In this document: in pieces, positions 6,577-13,942 of the stretch
Layout of the letters: each line of letters starts with the position of its first letter
Numbering within the stretch: position 1 is the stretch's first letter
Assembly: GCA_017634065.1 (NCBI GenBank)
Contig: JAGBOC010000022.1
Span: 1 to 35,123, forward strand
Length of the DNA: 35,123 nucleotides
DNA from: Lachnospiraceae bacterium
Lineage (GTDB): Bacteria > Bacillota > Clostridia > Lachnospirales > Lachnospiraceae
Direction of reading: 5' to 3'
Position numbers and translations under genes: made by a program
The notes under the pieces: generated by a model
What the model was told of the DNA's origin: nothing
The model's input: only the letters and a program-made list of their open reading frames with translations
The model's database searches: none

Positions 6577-9141
6577 ATGTCAAAGTTTTTTATAAATGAA
6601 AAAGAATATGAGTTAGCCGATGACAAGAAGGTTATGGACTTTCTTCGCGATGACCTTAAACTTTTATCAGTTAAGGATGGTTGTAGTGAAGGTGCTTGTG
6701 GTGCTTGTACAGTTCTTGTAGATGGCATCCCAACTAAAGTATGTGTCCAAACTGCAAAAAGACTAGAAGGAAAGCATATTTTAACTGTAGAAGGCTTAAC
6801 TGATAGAGAAAAAGAAGTTTATAAATATGCATTTGGTAAAGCGCAAGCAGTTCAATGTGGATTTTGTATCCCAGGAATGGTTATGTGTGCAAAGGCTCTC
6901 ATCTCAAAAAATAATAATCCTACAAGAATTGAATGTGCCGATGCAATAAAGAATAATTATTGTAGATGCACTGGCTATAAAAAAATAATAGATGCCATAA
7001 TTCTTGCTTCAAAAATATTTAGAGAGGATTTGCCAGTTACATTTGAGAATAAAGTTATGTCACTTGGAGAGAGTGATATAAGAGTGGATGCACCAGATAA
7101 AATATTGGGAACTGCAAAATATGCAGATGACATTTACCTCGACAATATGATTTATGGTTCTTGTGTAAGAGCAACATATCCAAGAGCAAGAGTAAAAAGC
7201 ATAGATCTTGAAGAAGCAAAAGAACTACTAGGTGTAGTTGGAATACTTACTGCAAAAGATTTACCTGGCAAGATGACTGGACACTTAAAAAAAGATTGGT
7301 TCGCATTAATAGACATTGGCGATATAACTCATTCGCTTGGTGATGCAATTGTTGCTGTATATGCGAAAGATAAAGAAACTGTGGAAAAAGCAAAATCACT
7401 TGTAAAAGTAGAGTATGAAGTTTTACCAGCAGTCTTTGATAGATATGAGGCAATGAAGGAGGGTGCTCCAATTGTCCATGAAGAAGAGAATAAATCAAAT
7501 ATATTAGTTGAGAAACACATAAAAAGGGGAGACCCTGATGAAGCAATAAAAAATGCAAAGTACAAAGTTACGAAAACTTATAAGACGCCTTGGACGGAAC
7601 ATGCGTTTTTAGAACCTGAATGTGCTGTTGCTCTTCCTTTGCAAGATGGTGGAGTTATGATTTATTCTTCAGATCAAAGTACTTATGATACAAGAAGAGA
7701 GTGTAGTAATATTACTGGTCTTCCTGAAGAAAAAATAATTGTAGAAAACTCATTTGTTGGTGGAGCATTTGGCGGAAAAGAAGATATGACTATACAACCA
7801 CTAACTTGTGTTGCTGCGCTTAAGTTTAAAGTGCCAGTGAAGATGAAACTTACAAGACAGGAGAGTATGCAACTTCATCCAAAACGTCACCCAATGGATG
7901 TGACAATGACTACAGCTTGTGATGAAAATGGTATACTGGTAGGAATGAAGTGTGAAGTTGTATCAGATACTGGTTGCTATGCTTCGCTTGGTGGACCAGT
8001 TCTTGAAAGAGCTTGTACTCACGCTGCAGGACCTTATAATTATCAAAATGTAGAAGTACATGGGACAGCTGTGTATACAAATAATCCACCCGCAGGAGCA
8101 TTTAGAGGGTTTGGTGTTACACAGACATGTTTCGCAACTGAAATGAATATAAACTTACTTGCTGATATGGTGGGAATAGACTATTTTGAAATTAGAAGAA
8201 GAAATGCAATTCTACCTGGTCAAGTTCTTCCAAATGGACAAATCGCTGATAGTAGTACTGGACTTGTGGAGACATTAGAAGCAGTAAGAGATAAGTATTA
8301 TAATAATAAATATGTAGGAATTGCCTGTGCTATGAAAAATGCAGGAGTAGGAGTTGGACTTCCTGATTATGGAAGATGCAAAATAGTAGTTAATGATGGT
8401 ATAATAGAAGTACATAGTGCAGCATCTGAAAATGGGCAAGGTGTAGGACAAGTTTTAGTTCAGACAATAAATAATGAATTGAAATTACCACTTGATAAAA
8501 TCAAATGGAAAAACTCAAATAGTGGAACAGATCCTGATAGTGGTTGCAGTTCTGGTAGTCGCCACACTCTTATAACTGGTGAGGCTTGTCTTCGTGCAAC
8601 ACGTGAACTTAATAAAGATTATTTAGAGAATGGAAAAGATTTAAGTAAATTAAATGGCAAAGTTTATGAAGCTGACTTCTTTGAGCCAACTGACAAACTT
8701 GGTGCTGATAAAGAGTTTCCAGTATCACATATAGGTTATGGTTTTGCGACACAGCTTTGTATACTTAATGATGATGGAACGATAAAAGAGATGGTTGGTG
8801 CACACGAAGTTGGTAAAGCAATAAATAAACTTGGAGTTGAAGGGCAGATAGAAGGTGGAATGGTAATGAGCATGGGGTATGCTCTTACTGAAGATTTAAA
8901 AGTTGTAGAAGGAAAAGTTACTGCAAAATATGGTACTTATGGACTCTTTCGGGCAAATAAAGTACCAGAGCTTAACTCTATAGTTGTAGAAAAAGAAGGA
9001 ATGAAATATGCAAATGGTGCGATAGGTTGTGGAGAAATAACTGCGATACCAACTGCTCCAGCGATAGCACTCGCATACTATAGAAAAGATGGTGAGTTCC
9101 GTACAGAATTACCACTTAATAATACTCCATATAAAAAATAG
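6577..9141 (+). CDS. xdh: Selenium-dependent xanthine dehydrogenase-type molybdenum hydroxylase, fused [2Fe-2S] and Mo domains
   Basis: The 854-residue protein fuses a [2Fe-2S] module to the molybdopterin-binding module. Cys36, Cys41, Cys44 and Cys56 bind the first cluster; CGFCIPG and CRCTGY bind the second. From about residue 165 the aldehyde oxidase/xanthine dehydrogenase domains follow, with GGAFGGKED, PPAGAFRGFG and GQGVGQV cofactor loops and the catalytic Glu820 in GCGE near the C terminus. Length and the ending (LPLNNTPYKK) agree with the selenium-dependent xanthine dehydrogenase family, in which the Enterococcus faecalis enzyme needs SelD, selenium and molybdenum. It probably hydroxylates hypoxanthine or xanthine. 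No FAD domain is fused, so xdhB (311) or YgfK is the likely electron outlet. The selenium-insertion accessories (selD, yqeB, yqeC) are not in the window. The start has no near Shine-Dalgarno site (see 6551). Confidence 0.88.
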   Translation: MSKFFINEKEYELADDKKVMDFLRDDLKLLSVKDGCSEGACGACTVLVDGIPTKVCVQTAKRLEGKHILTVEGLTDREKEVYKYAFGKAQAVQCGFCIPGMVMCAKALISKNNNPTRIECADAIKNNYCRCTGYKKIIDAIILASKIFREDLPVTFENKVMSLGESDIRVDAPDKILGTAKYADDIYLDNMIYGSCVRATYPRARVKSIDLEEAKELLGVVGILTAKDLPGKMTGHLKKDWFALIDIGDITHSLGDAIVAVYAKDKETVEKAKSLVKVEYEVLPAVFDRYEAMKEGAPIVHEEENKSNILVEKHIKRGDPDEAIKNAKYKVTKTYKTPWTEHAFLEPECAVALPLQDGGVMIYSSDQSTYDTRRECSNITGLPEEKIIVENSFVGGAFGGKEDMTIQPLTCVAALKFKVPVKMKLTRQESMQLHPKRHPMDVTMTTACDENGILVGMKCEVVSDTGCYASLGGPVLERACTHAAGPYNYQNVEVHGTAVYTNNPPAGAFRGFGVTQTCFATEMNINLLADMVGIDYFEIRRRNAILPGQVLPNGQIADSSTGLVETLEAVRDKYYNNKYVGIACAMKNAGVGVGLPDYGRCKIVVNDGIIEVHSAASENGQGVGQVLVQTINNELKLPLDKIKWKNSNSGTDPDSGCSSGSRHTLITGEACLRATRELNKDYLENGKDLSKLNGKVYEADFFEPTDKLGADKEFPVSHIGYGFATQLCILNDDGTIKEMVGAHEVGKAINKLGVEGQIEGGMVMSMGYALTEDLKVVEGKVTAKYGTYGLFRANKVPELNSIVVEKEGMKYANGAIGCGEITAIPTAPAIALAYYRKDGEFRTELPLNNTPYKK

Positions 9142-9180
9142 TATAAAGTAAAATTATAGTTTGTTAATTGGAGAAGTTAT

Positions 9181-9657
9181 ATGATTAGCATTTTATCAGC
9201 TTTAATGGTTCTAGTTCCACTAGTTTTATTATTCTTGATTGTTGTATTTGCTGTAAAGTCTTATTTTGCTGATAAGGATAGTGAAGAACAAAAGTTGTAT
9301 CATAATTATATAAAAGATTGTGTTAAGATTCTTATCATTTTTGTTTTTATTGTTACTGTATTAATGGTATTATTAAACTTATTGTTAGGCGACAATGTAA
9401 TTGAAGGCTTATTTAGTGGACTAGGAATTATGCTGTTTGTGCTAATGTTGTTTATTATTTTTATTTTGCCTATCATTGTATTAGTAAATTTGATTTCGTC
9501 ATTTGCATTATTTCTGACAACACGAAAGAGTAATTCTGAAAAAGCAAAAAAGTATAAGAAATTTGCAATTGTATTATTAGTATCACTTGTAGTTAGTATT
9601 GCTATATCTTATGGGTTACTTTGTTATATAGCGTATAGTATAATGTCAACAATGTAA
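9181..9657 (+). CDS. Four-helix membrane protein of unknown function
   Basis: The 158-residue protein has four hydrophobic segments at about residues 5-27, 47-69, 80-110 and 128-154. Charged loops lie after the first (KSYFADKDSEEQK) and third (TTRKSNSEKAKKYKK), which suggests both loops are cytoplasmic. No catalytic motif or transporter signature is visible. GGAGAAG stands just ahead of the ATG. The gene lies 39 bases after xdh but has no evident link to purines. It opens a stretch of AT-rich accessory genes (9181-11012) inserted between xdh and the hydantoinase gene. Confidence 0.75.
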   Translation: MISILSALMVLVPLVLLFLIVVFAVKSYFADKDSEEQKLYHNYIKDCVKILIIFVFIVTVLMVLLNLLLGDNVIEGLFSGLGIMLFVLMLFIIFILPIIVLVNLISSFALFLTTRKSNSEKAKKYKKFAIVLLVSLVVSIAISYGLLCYIAYSIMSTM

Positions 9658-9694
9658 ATTCAAACATGTGTCATGTTGTAAATGCAATAAAAGA

Positions 9695-9832
9695 ATGAAA
9701 AATCAAGTATTTAAAAAAGTAATAATAACAGTATTGCTTATAGGAGTATTATTTACTAGTGCATTAATTGTGTACACAGCTTATTTATATAATAACTCCT
9801 CTTTAACTTCAGTTATATCAAATGAGGAGTAG
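9695..9832 (+). CDS. 45-residue single-span membrane peptide
   Basis: The ATG at 9695 opens a 45-codon frame ending in TAG at 9830-9832. After a basic start (MKNQVFKK) comes one hydrophobic helix (about residues 9-30), then a short polar tail (NNSSLTSVISNEE). Its last 11 bases overlap the ATG of the PstS-like gene in another frame. That is the arrangement expected for translational coupling and is the main argument that it is real. The Shine-Dalgarno site is weak (AAAAG). It resembles in layout the N-terminal anchor of the next protein, so it might be an old duplicate of that anchor. Function unknown. Confidence 0.5.
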   Translation: MKNQVFKKVIITVLLIGVLFTSALIVYTAYLYNNSSLTSVISNEE

Positions 9833-10808
9833 TATTAATAAAAAATTATTATTTGCACAAGTATTAGCAATTTTATTAATTGCAATGACTTTTGTTGTTA
9901 CTAATGTTTGTTTATATAATTTATTTACAAAGTATTTCATTAATCACTATTCATATGAAATGAGAGAAAAGTCTATTGAGATTAATAAGTATTTGCCATT
10001 TGATGAAAATTCTTTAATTGTTAAAGTTGATTCTGACATAAAGATTAATGAAAATATTCCTAAAATTGATGGAGCTACTGCACTTTTTCCAGTTTATTCA
10101 GCAATTGTTAATGCTATTTATCCTAGTGATTCAATTGAATATGATGGAAAAAAGTTTGGTGTAAATAGTAAAATTGATAAAACTGGCACAGGGAATGCAT
10201 TTAAAAAAGTAATTGATAGTGATGTTGATATAATATTTTGTGCAGAACCATCAAAAGAGCAATTAAATTATGCTAAAAAAATTGGTGTTGATCTTGAACT
10301 AGTCCCTATTGGAAAAGATGCTTTCGTATTTATTGTTAATTCAAAGAATGAAGTAGATGATTTAACTGTAAATCAGATTAAAGACATTTATACTGGAAAA
10401 ATAAATAATTGGAAAGATCTGGGTGGAGAAGATAAGAATATTATTCCTTTAAGAAGAAAGCAGGGTAGCGGTAGCGAGACAGCAATGGTGTCATTTATGG
10501 GTGGTATTGAAATGAAACATAAGTTAACTATGCCAATAGGGCGTAGAATTGGTTATTCATTTAGATATTACATTGAAAATGTATTAAATGATAGAAATAT
10601 AAAAATATTATCTCTCAATGGAATATATCCAAGTAAAGAGAATATTAGAAATGATGCTTATCCAATTTCTGGATATTTCTATATGATTTATAGAAAAGAT
10701 AATGATAATAAGAATATAGATATAATTAAGAATTATATTTTATCTAGAGAAGGACAGGATATAATTGATAAAACTGGCTATGTAAGTTTATTGAGTGGTA
10801 TTAACTAG
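9822..10808 (+). CDS. PstS-like substrate-binding protein with an N-terminal membrane anchor
   Basis: The 328-residue protein starts with a basic end and one membrane helix (about residues 9-30) lacking a lipobox cysteine, so it is probably tethered outside the membrane by an uncleaved anchor. The extracellular part is a periplasmic-binding-protein type 2 domain of the phosphate-binding (PstS) class. It contains IDGATALFPVYSAI, then TGTGNAFKKVI, FVFIVNSKNEVDDLTVNQIK, DIYTGKINNWKDLGG and GSGSETAMVSFM, which carry the usual ligand loops. No PstC, PstA or PstB genes are near. Such orphan proteins can sense or bind a small anion, but the ligand is unknown here. The ATG overlaps the 45-residue gene and has no upstream Shine-Dalgarno site. 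A GAGGAG at 9824-9829 lies just inside the gene and would instead serve an ATT codon at 9834. Confidence 0.78.
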   Translation: MRSSINKKLLFAQVLAILLIAMTFVVTNVCLYNLFTKYFINHYSYEMREKSIEINKYLPFDENSLIVKVDSDIKINENIPKIDGATALFPVYSAIVNAIYPSDSIEYDGKKFGVNSKIDKTGTGNAFKKVIDSDVDIIFCAEPSKEQLNYAKKIGVDLELVPIGKDAFVFIVNSKNEVDDLTVNQIKDIYTGKINNWKDLGGEDKNIIPLRRKQGSGSETAMVSFMGGIEMKHKLTMPIGRRIGYSFRYYIENVLNDRNIKILSLNGIYPSKENIRNDAYPISGYFYMIYRKDNDNKNIDIIKNYILSREGQDIIDKTGYVSLLSGIN

Positions 10809-11012
10809 TGTCAAAAGTTAAAAAAAAATAAATTAAATAAAATTGCTTTAATAGCAGTAATGACATCACTAATTAGTGTAATTGCTCCGTTATCTATAGT
10901 TACTCCATTAAGTGTTGTGCCATTTGTAATTGGCAATTTGATAAAGATAATATTTGCAATATATATAGGTGAAAAATGTAAATCAAGTTTAAATAAGTGT
11001 GGGTTAGTATAA
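10808..11012 (+). pseudogene. bioY: Internally deleted remnant of a BioY-type biotin transporter gene
   Basis: From about 10830 one frame reads NKIALIAVMTSLISVIAPLSI, which looks like the first membrane helix of BioY (ECF-transporter substrate component). It then jumps at PLS/VVPFVIGNLIKI to what looks like the BioY C-terminal helix, whose usual form is PFxPGDLxKIxLA. It ends at TAA 11010-11012. The roughly 120 residues that normally lie between are missing. A GTG at 10808 (gtg tca aaa gtt aaa) begins in a neighbouring frame and is broken by an A-run at 10820-10828, so the start is also frameshifted. The longest intact piece, from ATG 10860, is 50 residues. The family match is by eye. Confidence 0.55.
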
Positions 11013-11020
11013 GGAATAGT

Positions 11021-12406
11021 ATGAAAAGAATTTTATTAAAAAATGGAATAATAGTAAATAGCAAAAAGTGCTTCATCGCTGATATTTTAGTTGAAGGTGA
11101 GAAAATTAAAAAAGTGGCAAAGAGCATAAGATTAAAGTCCATAGGCTCAAATGATATAGAAGTTATTGACTGCAAAGGTAAATATATTTTCCCTGGGTTT
11201 ATAGATGGTCATACTCATTTTGATTTGTCAGTTGCAGGGACTACTACAATAGATGATTTCGCAAGTGGCACAAAAGCAGCTATCTCTGGTGGAACTACTA
11301 CTATTATAGATTATGGAACTCAATATAAGGGAGAGACATTAAAAGAAGGATTAAAGAATTGGCTTGATAAAGCAAAAGATGGTGTGTCTTGTGATTTTGG
11401 AGTTCATATGTCAATTTCTGATTTGACAGATACTGCAAAAAACGAGATCAAAGATATGATAAAAGCAGGAGCGACATCTTTTAAGTTATATACTACTTAT
11501 GACATAAAATTAAACGATGATGATTTGTTAAAAGCCTTAACTGAAATTGCTAAATGTAAAGGTATAACTGGAGTACATTGTGAAAATGATGGTATAATAA
11601 AAGAATTGAGAGCATGTGTAAAAGGTGATAACAATAAAAAAGTTATTTCTCATGCATTAACTCGTCCTGCAGTTTCAGAAGCAGACTGTGTAAATAGACT
11701 TGCATATATGTCAAATATTACTGGTGCTACATTTCTTGCAGTCCATGTTACCTGTGAAGAAGCACTTAATGAAGTAAAACTTGCAAAAGAAAAAGGCTAT
11801 AAAGTATATGGGGAAACCTGCCCACAATATTTATATTTTGATGATAGTGTATATAAGAAAAAGTTTGAAGAAGCAAGTAAGTATGTATGTGCTCCACCCA
11901 TAAGAAAGAAAAAGGATATAAATGCGTTATGGAAGGCAATAAATGATGGAAGCATTGACATAGTTTCTACTGACCACTGCTCATTTACTAAAGCACAAAA
12001 GGCACTTGGCAAAGATGATTTTAGAAAGATACCTGGTGGACTTAATGGTGTAGAACAAAGAGGAATACTTCTTTTTGATGCTTGTCAAAATAAAAAACTA
12101 AAGTTAGAAAGAATGTGTGCACTCATTTCTGAAAATCCTGCTAAACTTTTTGGACTTTGGGATAAAAAAGGATTTATAAAAGAAGGCTATGATGCAGATT
12201 TGGTTATAATTAATCCAAATCGGACTACAACTTTAAACTTAAAGAGTCAGGTATCAAAATCAGATTATTGTGCATTTGAAGGTAAAAAACTTAAAGGAAA
12301 GATTGAAAAAGTTTTCCTTCGTGGGAAACAAGTTGTAGATGATAAAAAAAATATTGTTGAAAATACTGGTAGATTTCTAAAAAGAAAACTTTATAAACCA
12401 GTATGA
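11021..12406 (+). CDS. hyuA: Dihydropyrimidinase / D-hydantoinase (cyclic amide hydrolase)
   Basis: From the ATG at 11021 (AAGG at 11011-11014, 6-base spacing) the protein is 461 residues, the normal length for this family; an upstream GTG at 10997 lies in the bioY remnant and is rejected. Diagnostic segments in order are DGHTHFDL (two metal-binding His), the lysine in SFKLYTTYD (carbamylated bridging Lys), VHCEND, AVHVTCE and STDHCSF (metal-binding Asp). The enzyme opens five- or six-membered cyclic ureides such as dihydropyrimidines, hydantoins or a ring of a partly degraded purine. Its place with ssnA, ygfK and xdh matches the hyuA member of the gut purine-degradation set. A hairpin follows its stop, before the permease gene. 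Confidence 0.88.
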   Translation: MKRILLKNGIIVNSKKCFIADILVEGEKIKKVAKSIRLKSIGSNDIEVIDCKGKYIFPGFIDGHTHFDLSVAGTTTIDDFASGTKAAISGGTTTIIDYGTQYKGETLKEGLKNWLDKAKDGVSCDFGVHMSISDLTDTAKNEIKDMIKAGATSFKLYTTYDIKLNDDDLLKALTEIAKCKGITGVHCENDGIIKELRACVKGDNNKKVISHALTRPAVSEADCVNRLAYMSNITGATFLAVHVTCEEALNEVKLAKEKGYKVYGETCPQYLYFDDSVYKKKFEEASKYVCAPPIRKKKDINALWKAINDGSIDIVSTDHCSFTKAQKALGKDDFRKIPGGLNGVEQRGILLFDACQNKKLKLERMCALISENPAKLFGLWDKKGFIKEGYDADLVIINPNRTTTLNLKSQVSKSDYCAFEGKKLKGKIEKVFLRGKQVVDDKKNIVENTGRFLKRKLYKPV

Positions 12407-12434
12407 GTAGATTGTTATTATTAATTTGGTAATC

Positions 12435-12483
12435 TTGCTATAGGTTTTAGAAGAGTAGTGTTTTTCTAAATCATAGCAATTTT
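12435..12483 (+). terminator. AT-rich hairpin with U-run between hyuA and the permease gene (candidate terminator or attenuator)
   Basis: TTGCTAT at 12435-12441 pairs with ATAGCAA at 12473-12479. Inside it TTTAGAA at 12446-12452 pairs with TTCTAAA at 12464-12470. TTTT follows at 12480. The two-part stem is low in G+C, so termination would be leaky. It precedes the GGAGGGG site of the permease gene by about 15 bases and may tune permease expression. Confidence 0.4.
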
Positions 12484-12509
12484 ATAAAAATAATTTTTGG
12501 AGGGGTAAA

Positions 12510-13892
12510 ATGGAAAAACTTTTCAAACTTAAAGAGAAAGGCACCGATGTTCGTACAGAAATTATCGCAGGACTAACAACGTTTATGGCAATGGCTTATA
12601 TCTTGGCAGTCAATCCAAGTATTTTGTCAGAGTCAGGAATGAATTGGGGTTCAGTGTTTAGCGCAACGGCAGTCTCATCAGCAATCGCATGTTTCTTGAT
12701 GGGATTAATTGGTAATTTCCCATTCGCACTTTCGGCTGGAATGGGGCTTAATGCTTACTTTACTTATTCAGTTGTATTTGGTCTTGGGGTCTCTTGGCAA
12801 GTTGCACTTGCGGCAGTATTTGTGGAAGGTGTGATATTCCTTTTGTTATCTGTTGTAAATGTTAGAGAAGCAATGTTTGAGGCTATTCCACTTTCACTTA
12901 AGAGTGCAGTTTCTGCTGGTATAGGACTTTTTATCACTATTATTGCACTCATCAACGCAAAAGTATTACAAGCTAGTAGCAGTACAGTAGTTTCTCTTAT
13001 TTCTTTCCATGCTGCATTTGACAAAGAATATAATGTGACAGATTTACAAGTTTGTTCAGCTGTGCTCTGCCTTATTGGAATAGTAGTGACTGCATATTTA
13101 GTTCATAAAAAAGTAAAAGGAAGTATTTTGCTTGGCATACTTATCACATGGGTACTTGGCATCATAGCACAGGTTTTGGGAATCTACAGACCAAACCCAG
13201 AAGCAGGATTTTATTCTGTAATTCCAAATGGTGTATTTGCACTTCCTGCATCAATGAAACCAACATTTGGAGCATTTATTGAAGGGTTTAAAGAAATTAA
13301 TACCATAAGATTAATTAATTTTGCAGTTGTTGTTGTATCATTCTTATTTGTAGATATATTTGATACACTTGGTACACTTATTGGATGCGCGAAAGCAGGA
13401 AATATGTTAAATGAAAAAGGTCGTCTCCATAATGTTAAGTATGCACTCTTTGCAGACGCAGTTGGTACGACAGTAGGTGCTGTTTGTGGTACATCTACTG
13501 TAACAACATTTGTAGAGTCTGCATCTGGAGTTGAGGCAGGTGGTAAAACTGGACTTACAGCTATCACTGTAGGAATACTATTCTTGGTTGCAATGTTCTT
13601 CTGGCCACTATTTAGTGTCATACCATCATTTGCTACATCTCCAGCACTTGTAATTGTTGGTTACTTAATGATGAAACACGTTGTAGACATACCTTGGGAT
13701 GATGCCACAGAATCTGTACCAGCATTCCTTGCAATACTTGCTATGCCTTTCTTCTATAGTATATCTGAAGGAATAGCATTTGGTATAATTTCATATGTTG
13801 TTATAAATCTTGTATCAGGAAATGGTAAAAAAGTTACTCCAACACTATTTGTTATAGCAGTTTTATTCATACTTAAATATATTTTGATTTAA
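12510..13892 (+). CDS. AzgA/PbuG-type purine permease (NCS2 family)
   Basis: The 460-residue polytopic membrane protein has the AzgA-branch signature near the N terminus (TEIIAGLTTFMAMAYILAVNPS), followed by about a dozen hydrophobic segments. Conserved polar segments include SAGMGLNAYFTY and, later, DIFDTLGTLIG and GTSTVTTFVESASGVEAGG, which in the family contribute to the substrate site. Members import adenine, guanine or hypoxanthine by proton symport; which base cannot be read. GGAGGGG precedes the ATG. A strong terminator follows the gene, so the transcript from upstream ends here and ade begins a new unit. Confidence 0.9.
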   Translation: MEKLFKLKEKGTDVRTEIIAGLTTFMAMAYILAVNPSILSESGMNWGSVFSATAVSSAIACFLMGLIGNFPFALSAGMGLNAYFTYSVVFGLGVSWQVALAAVFVEGVIFLLLSVVNVREAMFEAIPLSLKSAVSAGIGLFITIIALINAKVLQASSSTVVSLISFHAAFDKEYNVTDLQVCSAVLCLIGIVVTAYLVHKKVKGSILLGILITWVLGIIAQVLGIYRPNPEAGFYSVIPNGVFALPASMKPTFGAFIEGFKEINTIRLINFAVVVVSFLFVDIFDTLGTLIGCAKAGNMLNEKGRLHNVKYALFADAVGTTVGAVCGTSTVTTFVESASGVEAGGKTGLTAITVGILFLVAMFFWPLFSVIPSFATSPALVIVGYLMMKHVVDIPWDDATESVPAFLAILAMPFFYSISEGIAFGIISYVVINLVSGNGKKVTPTLFVIAVLFILKYILI

Positions 13893-13898
13893 TACTAT

Positions 13899-13928
13899 AT
13901 GGGCGAAGTAAGCTTCGCCCTATTTTTT
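13899..13928 (+). terminator. Rho-independent terminator after the purine permease gene
   Basis: A perfect 8-bp GC-rich stem, GGGCGAAG (13901-13908) and CTTCGCCC (13913-13920), has a TAAG loop and is followed by TATTTTTT. Confidence 0.93.
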
Positions 13929-13942
13929 AAGATGGAGGTAAT

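Noticed and set aside
6577-9141. Selenocysteine-coding UGA in the selenium-linked hydroxylase
   Set aside because: The frame has no internal UGA; selenium in this family is part of a labile cofactor, not selenocysteine.
12407-12509. Purine riboswitch before the permease
   Set aside because: The conserved junction and loop sequences of the purine aptamer are not present; only nested AT-rich hairpin arms are seen.
13211-13621. 136-codon open frame on the minus strand inside the permease gene
   Set aside because: It is antisense to a strongly conserved transporter and has no ribosome-binding site.
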